Below the pieces are notes generated by a model. It did no database searches and was not told where the DNA came from. It was given only the letters and a program-made list of their open reading frames with translations. Shown here one piece after another: positions 20,249 to 31,644 of a stretch of DNA of 64,000 nucleotides. How positions within the stretch are numbered: the stretch's first letter is position 1; each line of letters begins with the position of its first letter. The stretch lies in NCBI GenBank assembly GCA_951213105.1, contig OX578133.1:138241203-138305202 (forward strand), written 5' to 3'. This DNA comes from Amaurobius ferox (lineage: Eukaryota > Arthropoda > Arachnida > Araneae > Amaurobiidae). Made by a program: the position numbers and the translations under genes.

Positions 20249-21660
20249 GTACAGACCACATAAACAGGTTATGAAAAGTAGACTATAATTTGTAAAATAG
20301 GGGATAATAAGAAGCCCTGCACATTTACTGCATAGGAGCCCAAAAATTCTGTCAGAAGTACTGTTTATTGCAAGTCCACTAATACAATCCATATTGATAA
20401 CTTTTTATATTAAGAATAAATATTCAAGAATTTAATTAATATTTTAAGAAATATTAAAATTTGATACTTTGCAAAGTTTGAGACCTGTTTATTTAAAAAG
20501 GTTCACTGGAAAAAATAAAGCTTGGTTTCCCCCTCCATCCTTGTAAAAATTACTAAATATCTGAAAAATAGGTTAGTTACAAAAATTATATGAAATTTTG
20601 TATAAAAAAGCTTAAAATCATAAAAAGATAAGATATTTAAAATATAATTTGGACTGTCGAAGGAAGGTCATATGTAGTTGATTTTTTTAATAATTGTATG
20701 TTTAAGTCTGTAGAGGCAGTTTTATGTTTCGTATATTATTCTTGGTATATGTGTGATACTAAAATAGATAGATATATAAAGAATATAAGAATAAAAATCT
20801 AACATTTCTTAATTTTGATGGATGTTCATCTCTAATTAAGTTTGAATGGGATAAACTTATATGTACATTGCTTCCTCACCTTCTTTATTTTGTGTGTGTG
20901 TGTTATATTTCTGAAAGTTGACTTATATATTTTAGTACTGCCCAATACTGTATATTTTTAAATAAGTATTTTGTTAAAATTAGAATTGTCTTGGAAATAT
21001 GATAAAAGAAATGTATTTACACTTGAATGGGAAAAATGTTTCCCATTTCTTTTTCTCATGATGAAAAACTTTAATATATTTTTTTGTTTAGTTTTCACAT
21101 AGTGCTCTTTTTAGATAAAAATAGCAAAATGCATGATATTGTATTTTCAACAATGTAAAATAGCAGGTTCAAGCCCAATGGGTCCGTCAGTGGTGTAGCC
21201 AGGTGGGGTGTCTAACGTTACTTTGTACCTCTTGATGCCTAAATCTAAATAACAGTACCTATTTTACAATAAACAGTATTTATTTGTTTGTTTAATGGAT
21301 AATAGGAAAGATATAATTCATAATATCTGTATAGCTATCCAAATTTATCTTCACATGTACAAAAACACTGGTTTCTCAACAAATGTTCAATATAACTGAA
21401 TTTTGACTAGGTGATTCATAACATCATAACACATAAATACAAACTGAAAAATTAAATATGAGTGCATATGATTCAAAACTAATTATGAAACAATTAAAAT
21501 TGAAATAATGTTGACAAAAAGATTTTAGAAAAAATTGAATAACTTGGAAGAGAAATGCATACATTTGACATTAATAGTATTATGATCTCTCCTAACTCAT
21601 ATGCATATATCACAATGTGATTTCATGCTCTCCATAAGGTGATTTATTAAAGTTTGGAGT
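20249..21660. other. NANS intron 2, AT-rich, with a truncated hAT end
   Basis: At 21189 CAGTGGTGTAGCCAGGTGGG matches the common hAT terminus CAGTGGTGTAG; no partner end was found, so it is a truncated element. Just upstream, AGCAGGTTCAAGCCC (21163-21177) resembles a Pol III B box but has no tRNA around it. Nothing else was recognised. Confidence 0.5.
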
Positions 21661-22600
21661 AGTAAGTTCTACTCCTTCAATGTGGTCTTCAAAGCATTGC
21701 GATCTATCAGAGGAGAATTTTGCCATGCAACAACTCTTCCAAGGGTGTTCCATAAATTCTCAATCAGATACAAATCAGGAAATTTGGCTGGCCAATTTAT
21801 TTGCTCAATGCCTTTGCTTTCAAAAAATTCATCAACCAGGTTTGCTCGGTGTAGAGATGCATTATAATCCATAAAAAGAAAGTCAGATCCACATACACCT
21901 CTAAAAAGCCTTATGTAGGATTCTAAGATTTTATCTCGATATCTCTGGCCAAACATAGACCCTCTGTCGAATATGTGCAGTGGAGTATATCCATTGATCA
22001 TTATGCTTCCCTATTCCATCAGATCTGAACTGCCACAACAGTCATAATCCCTAATGTTGGTGGAAAGATTTGAAGTTCCTGCCTCCCTTTAGATGTGAAC
22101 TTGCTTGGAATCAGAGGTTAAACTGAACCTTGACTCGTCACTGAAAAGAACACAGGTCCATTGTTGTTAATTCCAGCTCTGATGTTCCCAACACTAATTT
22201 GAACAGGCCCTCTTATGTTGTGAGGTCAGTGAAACACATACCATTGACTTCAAGGCGTAAAACCTATCTCATTAAGGTTTCAACTGCAACTTTAGTAATC
22301 AGTTTCTCATGATTAATAAAGTTGCAGTGGCTGCTGCAATCTCTAAACTCAGCTACCTAGCAGTCAACTTCCTGTTGTAACAGGCAGTTACGGACAGATA
22401 CTGATCTTGAGAAGCAGTTCTTATTCTTCTACAGCCTTGTCCAGGCTTCTTAATAACCTTTGCAAAGTCTTGAAATTGTTTCCAAAGGGTAGGGACTGTC
22501 TGTCATGAAACATTCAGCCGTCTTGCCACCTCAATCAATGTCTGCCCAGCCTCTAAATAGCCGATAACTCACCAAATCAAAGGTTCTTTCAAATGATTCT
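21660..22600 (-). pseudogene. Tc1-like transposase relic, minus strand
   Basis: Read on the minus strand, a DNA-binding start (LEAGQTLIEVARRLNVS) lies near 22580 and the first catalytic Asp in VLFSDESRFSL near 22150. A final open piece (22001-21669) has RDKILESYIRLF, FLFMDYNASLHRANLVDEFF and INWPAKFPDLYLIENLWNTLG. The second catalytic Asp, before Asn in DNA, is Tyr (MDYNAS), so the enzyme is dead; the last Glu (IENLWN) is kept. Several stops and frame changes break the N-terminal half. It belongs to a Tc1 subfamily different from the array at 1417-4352. Confidence 0.85.
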
Positions 22601-23078
22601 TCAGAACCATAAAAAACTGTGTTAAGTCGTTAAACACTGAAATCAAATCTTGAATTGCAGAAGTTTGCAGGGAAATATACTTCATGCACAGTACTTCCAT
22701 CAAAAGAAAATCTGGACCCACTGCTGCAGTATAGTCTCAGGTACCTAGGTACAGATTACTTTGACATGTAGCCTTCTCTTTACAGTACTGAAGGATATCA
22801 CCTTTCCTATTGTTGCAGCCATTGATCAAAGATCTGGTATGGTTAGTCAGCAATTGCATCTGCCTAGTAATATAATGTACTGGTCATCAGATGATGCTGT
22901 AGTCCTAGGACGATCTGGAACAGGTCTTTGGGTAACTGTGCCACTTGTTTAGAATTGTTTCCATAAACAAGAAATGACAGAATGGTCCACAGAAGAAAAA
23001 AATGGATGACTTCCTTATGGACTCTCTTCCCAATAGCACAGCAGAGTTGAGAATCTTCCAAACAAATTTTTTGTCGAA

Positions 23079-23148
23079 AGCCCAGACCGTCCGGCTCATC
23101 CTTAGACATAGTCCTTAGACAAATTCCTTAGACATCCATCCTTAGACA
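23079..23148. repeat. Broken mini-insertion copy followed by a 13-bp tandem array
   Basis: GAAAGCCCAGACCGTCC starts a copy of the mini-insertion that stops after about 27 bp at CATCCTTAGACA. CCTTAGACA then recurs at 23100, 23113, 23126 and 23140, giving four units of 13-14 bp. The array begins inside the element's own inner-hairpin sequence, so it was probably seeded by the element. Confidence 0.75.
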
Positions 23149-23238
23149 AACTCTTTGTGAAAGCCCCAGGCCGTCCGACTCGTCCAGAGGACTTAGAGTA
23201 TCTATTTGGACGACCGGGAAGGAGACAAACTCTTTGTG
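23144..23238. mobile_element. Mini-insertion copy C (63 bp) with 16-bp target-site duplication
   Basis: AGACAAACTCTTTGTG occurs at 23144-23159 and 23223-23238. The 63 bases between start AAAGCCCCAGGCCGTCCGAC and end TTTGGACGACCGGGAAGG. The inner hairpin is GTCC-AGA-GGAC, and the outer stem pairs CCGTCC-side sequence with GGACGACC. It is the longest copy, with six extra bases at the right end. Confidence 0.85.
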
Positions 23239-24186
23239 TCATAACAAAGCTAATCTGATCCACAATCAGCCCTAACACTATTAAAAAAAAATTCTTTGAA
23301 CACTAAAATTCTTAGGTGCAAGCAAATCATTTTCATATTGTTTAAGGAGCCTGCTATTGGATGCACCTTTTGATATTTACATATCCCTATTAACAACAGC
23401 AGTAAATTTCACCAAATATAATCCTTGTATGCAATCATTATTTGAAAATTTGCATCGTGAGCTTAACTTTTGGAAGGCAATGTAGATACGTAAATTTGAA
23501 AAATGTTATTTAATTGACAGCATAAGAAATATAATTTGCATCACATGACTTTCCTTACATACTGTGATGATGATTTTTTTAATAGTCTAAATTAGTGTTT
23601 TTAAAACTTTTTTGGTCGTGGTAACATTTTGAAATTCAATTTGATGGCACAACCCCAAAATGAAGGGGGAAAATCCTATATAGTCCAAATTATGCATTCA
23701 AATTTTATACATTTTGCTTTATTTTTAAGAAAATTTACACCAAGCTATCATGTTGCAGAACTGCAAGGGTTCCGCGGAACACATTTCTAAAAACTTATCT
23801 AAATTAGCCGCTAATAATACATGTTTTTTTACATCAAAACATTTAACATATCAGTTTTCCCAATGATTGTAACAATTCTCTAAATTTTATTCTAATTTCT
23901 TAATTGGTTTCAGATATATTGCGTCCACACCTTACAGCTTTCACCTTAAAATATATCATTCAGTCTTCTTTGATTCTGAGTACATAGGTTGATAAAAACA
24001 TTATATTCAAAATTTTGCCCTTCTTTCAATACTGGCATTATTTGAATTTTGTTCTTCATATAGCTTCTTAAACTGATTACTCATCAATTTTTTATTTATT
24101 GATAATTTTTAATTACAGTTAAGAATGCTAAAACATTAAGAAGTTTCATTTCTGCATTTCAGACTCAAATTATATAGGATCTGAGC
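23239..24186. other. NANS intron 2, AT-rich
   Basis: It contains copy 2 of the AGGGTTCCGC repeat (23719-23785). No protein signal was seen. Confidence 0.5.
23719..23785. repeat. Dispersed repeat fragment with AGGGTTCCGC core, copy 2
   Basis: Same orientation as 84-148: AAGAAAATTTACACC, CTATCATGTTGCAGAAC, AAGGGTTCCGCGGAACAC. GGGTTCCGCGGAACAC is partly palindromic, as expected of a transposon terminus. Confidence 0.5.
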
Positions 24187-24609
24187 TTTTAGCACTTTCG
24201 GGCATTACACTTCGATTATTAGAAGGTATCAGAAAGAGCACCATAGTGTAAAAAATTTGTACATAGCCAAGCATACAGAGAAATTTGTATATTACAGTGA
24301 GCACATACATTTGCATATTATAATAAGATCTAAAGGTTTTTATCATATGTACAGATTTAAATGAGAATTATAATAAATATATACATAAAAAACAGATATT
24401 CAAAAGTATAAATATATATAAATAGGAGACATCTGTTTTCTATGTATTCATTTCTTATTATGTTTTCTATGCATGCATTTATTATAATTCTCATTTAGAT
24501 CTGTATTTGCCTCACTATAGCTCGCTGTAATATGCAAGTTATGTGTGTGTTTGGCTATGTATAAATTTCTTGTATAATGAGGTTATTCCTGATGCCGAAA
24601 GCACTAAAG
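24187..24609. repeat. Inverted repeat, arms of about 200 bp
   Basis: TTTTAGCACTTTCGGGCAT at 24187 pairs with GATGCCGAAAGCACTAAAG at 24591-24609. ACATAGCCAAGCATAC pairs with GTTTGGCTATGTATAA, and AATGAGAATTATAATAAAT pairs with ATTTATTATAATTCTCATT. The arms differ at many sites, so this foldback element is old. Confidence 0.75.
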
Positions 24610-26440
24610 GCTGTTATCATATGTAATTTACATCCAAAATGTTGAAATACAGCTTAATGTTTCAGGGTTTTTAACTGTACCTCAATGATGTATATTTATA
24701 TCTATTTTATTTAATTTTTAATTAGTCTGTTATTCGAATTTAGTTGATAAGTTGCCTATGTAGTTCCTAAAACAGGTAGTTTCCTTCAATTTTTGTTATA
24801 TTCAAGATTCTGCAGCATTTTATTCACCTAGGAGTTTTTTTACAATTTATTCATTATAATGGAGTCAGCTCATCTAGCATTGGAAACCAATTGTTTCCAT
24901 TTTTTTTATATTAATTTTAATTCTAGTCTCATTCACTGATATTTGTAATGTAGTTCAATCATATGTTATTTAGTTGATGAAGTTGTTAATGTAGCTGTCG
25001 AAAATCTGTTTTCCTAAATGTTTGTTAAATGAATATTTTTAATTTTCATCATGAAGTTAGTTCATTTAGATCCTGAAATGCTTTGTATCCTTCATTTTGT
25101 TTTGTACTACATATTTTCTTAATTTTGTTTATAAGTAATTTGACTTTTCTTTTCATATTTAAGTTAATTGAGAATTATCGTATATCTTCCAAAGCCATTT
25201 TTTTTCCTTATTTGTTTTACCATAGAGCATTTAAGTTCATAGTTTCATTCACTGAGAAAGTGTTTTAAACTTTTCTACTGTTCTTTTACCTCCTAGGTTT
25301 TCCTTTTTATTTTATTTTTTAATTCTTTTTTTGTCCAAATTTTAAATTTACTCCCAGAGTCATGTGATGGAACTTTTTATTGACAGACATGTTATTTCTT
25401 GTCTTATGCTTTTGCAGTTACTGCGTCTCTCTATCCTGATAAGGCTCTTTTTTGCCTCTGAAACCTGTTGATACTTTTTACCAACTTTTTATATTATTAT
25501 TAACAAAATATTTTTGTTACAGATTGAAAGATTATTAATTTTCAGCATTAGTAATTCATAGGAAAATATGAAATTATTATTATTATTATTTATAGTTTGT
25601 AGAGAAAGTCATGAAAGTTGGACATTCATTTTACAAATTTAATTTGTAAACTATAAAAATTATAAATATGTGCTTAAAATCAGTCATGTTATAAATCAAA
25701 TCATTTACCATCATGGATGTAGTTTCTTGTTTTTTATTGAAAATACTAGATCTTTAGCTCTTTCCAGATTTGGCTGGGTTTTTTTACTCACAAATAAATC
25801 CATGTGTGCTAAATAATTATTTTGCAGCAATTGTAGCTAAAAGAATTGATTTATAGTAGCATGTCTATAAAGCACAGATGTAAAGCAATCTAATTGGGAT
25901 TTATTAGAAAAATCAGTTTACTTTGATTAAAATTTTAAAACTGATTTTTGAGACCATAAAATATTTTTTATTAATCAGATTTATGTATTAAGTAGATTTA
26001 ACGGTACAAAGATTTCAGTGTGTGCTTTTTTCTTTGTCAATTGTTGTTTAAATGGGTAAAATTGGGCTGTTTTTCTGTAACAATCTCAAACATTAGCTAT
26101 AGGATCCCTAAGTATTTTTTACAAATATTAAATTTCTGTGTCTCTCTCAACTTCATATTTAGAGAATATCAGTGTTACGAAATTTTGATCAAAATAACTA
26201 CGTACTGCATATGTTGAAACCCATAATCATACCACATTTTTTTATATTTATTTCATATCTCTGATATTTGAACCAGTAAATATTTTGTAAATTACTAAAT
26301 ATATTGAATATCACATTATCAAATGGTATTTGATATTCAGTTCTCAAAATCACCCTGCATTCCTAGTTCAAACCAAATAAATATAACCAAATAGTAGTAT
26401 GTATTTTCTATTTGCCATATGTATCTTATATAATAAAAGA
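24610..26440. other. NANS intron 2, AT-rich, nothing recognised
   Basis: T-rich low-complexity sequence with short open frames and no conserved motif or terminal repeat. Confidence 0.5.
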
Positions 26441-27968
26441 ATCTGATGTGGGCAGCACATAACTTTCCCTGCAGACTTATATCCACATTCTCTTTATTTT
26501 AATTAGATTTAATTCACTTTTAATTCAATTTTTGTTCTCATTTGGTAACTAAACTCATTTTCAAAGGTGCCGTAGAGAAAAAACTAAAATATCTCGAGAA
26601 TGGCTAGTCCTACTGTAATGGGGTTGGTCTTACTCTTTTCTTCATTAAAAATTATGTATAAAACAAGCATTTAATGGATATATTTGAGTATACGTAGTTT
26701 TTTATTTTAGATTTTGACAATTTTTGCTGGCCATTTTGCAAAAAAAGGCAGGTTGTTCTTTTCCGAATCATACCAAAATCTAGTCAGCACCAGAGTATCC
26801 TACAAGTAACTTATCTACCAAATTTTGTGAAATTTGGTCAATTAGTATTTTATCTAGAGTGGATACATGAAATTTTTACAGACCATTCCGCAAAAAAAGG
26901 CAGGTTCAGTTTTTACGAATCCTACCAAAAACTAATCAGAACCAGGGTCTCATCCAAGTGAATTACGTTCCAGATTTTATGAAATTTGGTCCATTAGTTT
27001 TTGAGTTAGAGTGGATACATACATTGCACAGACAGACAGACAGACACACACACCGACGTCAACGTTAAAAATAGTTTTTTCGTATTCTAGAGTTCTCGAA
27101 ACATGTAGATCTGTCGAAAACTTGAGTTGCTATTTTTGACATGATTTCAATACTTTCCCTATACATTACCATGTATTGCAGGGAAAGTAAAAATGAATCC
27201 TATTTATAAAACTCAGTCTATAATTTTTACTTACCCTGCAGGACATGGTAATGTATAGGGAAAGTATTGGAATCATGCCGAAAATCACAACTCGAGTTTT
27301 TGACGGATCTACGCATTTCGAGACCTCTAGAATATGAAAAAAACATTTTTAGCATAACGCCTGTGTGTGTGTCTGTGTAATGTATGTATCTACTCTAACT
27401 AAAAAAATAATGGACCGAATTTCATAAAATTTGGTATGTAAGTCACTTAGGTGAGACCCTGGTGCTGATTAGTTTTTGGTAGGATTCATGGAAAACAGAA
27501 CCCGCCTTTTTTTGTGAAATGGCCCGTAAAAATTTCATTGTATCCACTCTAGCTAAAATACTAATTGAACAAATTTCACAAAATTTGATAGACAAGTTAC
27601 ATGTAGGATGATCTGGTGCTGATTAGATTTTGGTACGATTCAAAAAAGAACAACCTGCCTCTCTTTACGAAATAGCCCCCAAAAATCGCCAAAATCTAAA
27701 ATAAAGAAACTATGCATGCTCAAATATATCCATTAAATACTTGTTTTATACGTAATTTTTAACGAAGAAAAGAATAAGACCAACTCCATTACAGTAGGAG
27801 TAGCTGTTCTCGAGATATTTTAGTTTTTTCGTATTTTTTCTACACCACCTTTGAAAATAAGTTCAGTTACCAAATGAGAACGAAAAGTGAATTAAATTTA
27901 AATAAAATAAAGAGAACATGGAAATAAGTCTGCAGGGAAAGTTATGTGCTGTCCATATCAGATTTTTC
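26441..27968. repeat. Large palindrome, arms of about 750 bp, spacer of about 27 bp
   Basis: The left arm (26441-27194) runs from AATCTGATGTGGGCAGCAC to GCAGGGAAAGTAAAAAT. The right arm (27222-27968) is its reverse complement, from ATTTTTACTTACCCTGCAGG to GTCCATATCAGATTTTTCGT. Each arm also holds two direct copies of a segment containing CCAAATTTTGTGAAATTTGG and a CAGACAGACAGACACACACA run (mirrored on the right). The terminal motif TACTTTCCCTATA recurs around 50970, 51895 and 54437, so the family is dispersed. In NANS pre-mRNA it would fold into a long, nearly continuous hairpin. Confidence 0.9.
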
Positions 27969-28063
27969 GTACTCTATCTGAAGCACTGGTTGTTTCAGAG
28001 TTTTTATTTTATTTTAAAGATGTTTTGTAAATTAAATTGTTCTATGTGATATCCATTTTTTAG

Positions 28064-28279
28064 GAATGTGGAGTAGATTGTGTGAAGTTTCAAAAATCAG
28101 ACATTCATAATAGATTTACTCAAGAAGTATTAAATAGACCATATAAAAGTTCTAATTCATGGGGTGAAACTTATGGTTTGCACAGAGAAAAAATTGAACT
28201 GACACATGAAGATTTTGTTCATCTAAGTCAGTACTCTTCTGATTTAGGAATATATTTTACAGCTTCTGGAATGGATAAG
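28064..28279 (+). CDS. NANS: NANS coding exon 3 (residues 49-120)
   Basis: Acceptor ATTTTTTAG ends at 28063 and donor GTAATT starts at 28280; 72 codons, phase 0 at both ends. It encodes ECGVDCVKFQKSDIHNRF, LNRPYKSSNSWGETYGLHR and GIYFTASGMDK, matching the second and third barrel strands of animal sialic acid synthase, including the substrate-binding FQKS and TASGMD segments. Confidence 0.96.
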
Positions 28280-28699
28280 GTAATTTTATATATTATTAAA
28301 ATCAATATATTAAAAACATTAATTTATGATGAGATTTATAAGCATCAGTTTTAAGTCCTTTTGTTGTCTAAATAATAGGAACACCTGAAATTGGCTACAT
28401 AGTTAGTCCACTACTATAGGCACTGTTGAGCTGCCAAATTTTGACAACTAGTTTTCTGTGAAACTTTATTAACCAGTACAGTTTTTAAAATGTATGTTCC
28501 AATGCACTATATATTGTAAACTAATTTGTAAATTGTATATTTATAAGAGTTTTTGGTGTTTCAGTTAAATTCTAATTTCTTAGGCAATTTTTTAGATTTA
28601 TTTTTTAGACTTCAGAAATCAGCTATTCATAAGATATTTACTGATTTTTAATACCATCAATACATGACTTCAGTTTTAATATACTTTTGACAAGTAGTT
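28280..28699. other. Start of NANS intron 3, pre-insertion flank of the LTR element
   Basis: AT-rich, no gene. It was contiguous with 33934 onward before the LTR element inserted at TAGTT. Confidence 0.7.
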
Positions 28700-29414
28700 T
28701 GTGAGGAACCCGTCATTTTTTCGAGTTTATTTTCAGCCATTTTCAGAACAGTTTTAGAGTTCATACACCTTAAGACCGCCTGCATTGCAGTTTTGGGAAA
28801 ACAAAGCTATAAAACTCTGTCATCACAGTCTGATTTCGGAGAAATGCACCCATTTTGAGCCGTCATCAGAGAAGGGAGAACTAATCCCAGAGGGGAGCGT
28901 TAGGTGGTCTATGATATGAAGAGCTTGGAAAAAATATTCCAAAAGCTTAGTCAGGGTAGTCCTCAAATTTTGGACCAGAATATATACACGAAAGAGACGC
29001 TTTTTGACAGAGGCGAGACAATTTTCGTAGAGACAGGTCGCACTTTTGGTGCTCCTGATGCACAGGTTCTTGCCCTCACCAGAATGTTATTCTGTAACCT
29101 TTGATATTCCTTGTCATGCTATAATAAAAGCTTATTTTCTTATCAACGATGCCTGTTTTATCCAGACTTGGAGAAATTCATTATTATTATCATTTTGTCA
29201 CTGATTCGAACTCACAAATTTTGAAAGGAATGGCTACTTGCATTTAGGTTGGCACATTTTACTATGTGCGCTGACCAGACTAACGCTACTAAATCAGCAA
29301 TCATGCAGAGGTCTGAAAGAGAGCCGAAAAATCAAATTTATAACAAATGATATCCAGCGGCAGGATCCTTTACAACATGGTATCCAGCAGCAGGAGAATG
29401 ATAAATTCATAACA
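28700..29414 (+). repeat. 5' LTR of the gypsy-type element (715 bp)
   Basis: It starts TGTGAGGAACCCGTC and ends ATTCATAACA, giving TG...CA ends. It holds AATAAAAGC near 29122. By eye it differs from the 3' LTR at roughly 25-30 sites plus small indels, about 4 percent. Confidence 0.92.
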
Positions 29415-29416
29415 AA

Positions 29417-29434
29417 TGGTGGCAGCTGGTGACA
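29417..29434 (+). promoter_or_regulatory. Candidate primer-binding site
   Basis: TGGTGGCAGCTGGTGACA starts two bases after the LTR. Its TGG start fits the CCA end of a tRNA primer. I cannot name the tRNA. Confidence 0.65.
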
Positions 29435-30178
29435 GATCATAATAATTGGACTGTCAAAAACCATCGGAGTCTGAAATGAATGAAGCGCCTTTGGAGTAGA
29501 GCTACGGAGCAACACCAGAAAGGTCAATGACCGCAGGACGGACACAGAGTCCGCAGAGAAAGAAGGACTGAATTATTTTCCCACCCGCGACCGAAGAAAG
29601 TTCCTTTAAGCTCTAGAGTTCCATAAGATCTGCAACCCAACACCCGAGCAACGTCGGCGATTAAAGACCGAAAGACAGCAGAGGATCGGAGCGCCCACCA
29701 AAAACGATTGAGTCCCAACACAGAACCTAGTTTTCCGCAATGAGAGACAGCACCAACGAAAACTGATATCAACAACGGAGGGTGACAGCAGCGAAGGGGT
29801 GAATGACGATTTTTTACTTTTGGTTATAGTGTAACTCAGGATCTTGTAACAAAAAAAAAATAGAAAAGGGGAGCTAGGAGATCTTTTAATTGAGCTAGAA
29901 TTTTGGCAGGAAAATTGGTTAGCCAAAGCTTGGATTTAACTAATTATATTAGGATTGAGCATTTAAATGAAAAAATATTGTTTGTTTTATTTAATGCAGA
30001 GTAATTTTGTTTAATATACTGTAAACTTTAGTAATGCATATTATTTTCATTTAATACATATTGAGTTCGTTTAAGTTTTAAGTAGAACTGAATACAGGAA
30101 TATAGCCTCATTAAGAGACTGGTATAGAAAATTTAATACATTATATTGCAAAAGTATAATTATAATTTTTATCTTAAG

Positions 30179-31240
30179 ATGGCATTTCGGGCACGGGCCC
30201 AAAAAGCAGACTTGGCTAAATTAGCGGCCGAACTCGTAGAGTCAGTACCGCAAAATTTAAAAATTGTTGAATTAAGAAAGTTGATTTTGGAAAGCGTGGA
30301 TTATGAGGAAGAGCTAGCAAAAGGGATGTTAACGGCTATTGTAGCTGAAAAGGAGGAAATTCGGGAACGGGAACAATTTGAAGCAAAATTAAGGGCAGAA
30401 CAGGAACAGTTTCAATTAAACTTAGAATCCCAAGAAAGGTTGGAGTTAAGAAAATTCGGATAGAAAGTCGCAATAGCACAGAGAGTCCGATGGTAAGCGT
30501 AGAGGCAGGGGCGCAGATGAGGTTTCGGACGGTGGAGGAGACGGTCAGGATAATAAGACTGCTAACAGTCAAAGTACCCACACGGTCTGACCAGTGGGCG
30601 TATTTTTTCTCAAGTCTAGAGAGGGCATTCGCTTCTGAGAGTGTACCGCTTGAATTCAGGGGACAATTTTGTTAAACTTACTGGGGGACAGAGCGGCGGA
30701 TTTGCTGACCCAAGTTCCAGAAGAGCAATATGGATATTATGAGGTAGTAAAAAGAGTTGTATTAGAAAATTTTCAACCTTCGCCTCAGGTATGCTTAGAA
30801 AAATTCCAGAAAGCGACCCGTCGGGCGTACGAAAATTTCGTTCAGTTCGCGACTCGGGCGATGTCCATGTGGGACTATTATTGCAAATTAAAGGGGGCAA
30901 TGGATTTTGAGACCGTAAACCAATTAGTGGTAGCGGACAAAATTACCCAGGTACTGGACGTCGAAACCTATGCCCATATAGGTATACGGCAAGGTGATGG
31001 GTGGTTTAAGCCCAGGGAGTGCGATATGTACTTCGCGGCCAGGGGTAAATCGTATGTGGCGTCGGGGCCAGGAAATGGCAGGGCTCGTGAAAATGAGAAA
31101 GACGAACGGGGTTAATTCTGATCCAAGGGCGAAAGAGCCCGGACAAATATTGGGGACCCGTAAATGGGGGGAAAAAAGGCCAATGTTTTATATGTGGGTC
31201 GAAGAACCATTTTAAATGGGACTGTCCTCAAAGGAGGCAG
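30179..31240 (+). pseudogene. gag: gag of the gypsy-type element, frameshifted
   Basis: ATG at 30179 opens MAFRARAQKADLAKLAAELV, a start typical of gag in spider gypsy elements, followed by a Glu-rich coiled segment. A stop at about 30461 is passed by a frame change (RIESRNSTESPMVSVEAG), and another change near 30670 leads to a SCAN-like capsid domain: VPEEQYGYYEVVKRVVLENF, then FQPSPQVCLEKFQKATR and FVQFATRAMSMWDYYCKLKG. A CCHC zinc knuckle, CFICGSKNHFKWDC, is at about 31182-31226. At least two frameshifts mean no intact Gag is made. Domain order fits structural Gag that would package element RNA. Confidence 0.85.
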
Positions 31241-31380
31241 GGGAGGCCGAATGGCTTAAAGGACACTAGCCGGAGATGGGAAGACAGACGCGCGGCTGAC
31301 CAAAGGGAGGCTCCACGAGTTACTGACCACAGAGTCGTAGCCAGGATGGATGCAGTTAGGGTGGAGTATATCCGGAAGTT

Positions 31381-31644
31381 ATGGAGAGGGGACCGCTATG
31401 CAAATTAGAGAGGGTGCCGGTGAGCGTCGACGGTAAGTTGGCGTGGGCTCTAGTGGATTCGGGCACAGAAATTACGGTCGTGAGGAGCGACATAGCGCCA
31501 GGCGAATCGCGGACGGAGGCGGCTATACGTTTACAAGGAGTATTCGGGCCGGTCGTAGAATGTCCACTGATAAATATCCCTTTAGGAATGGTCAGGGGGA
31601 GAGCGATAGTGCGCCCCAACAGGAAGTTTTATGCACGGTCGTGA
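31381..31644 (+). pseudogene. Retropepsin (protease) of the gypsy-type element, remnant
   Basis: The frame reads LCKLERVPVSVDGKLAWALV, then VDSGTEITVVRSDI with the catalytic DSG (Thr-Gly in most families is Ser-Gly here), and later IPLGMVRGRAIV. Length and spacing fit an aspartic protease dimer subunit. The frame upstream and downstream is broken, so it is treated as a remnant. Confidence 0.8.

Noticed and set aside
21163..21177. tRNA or SINE B box (GGTTCAAGCCC)
   Set aside because: There is no A box or cloverleaf around it, and it abuts a truncated hAT end.
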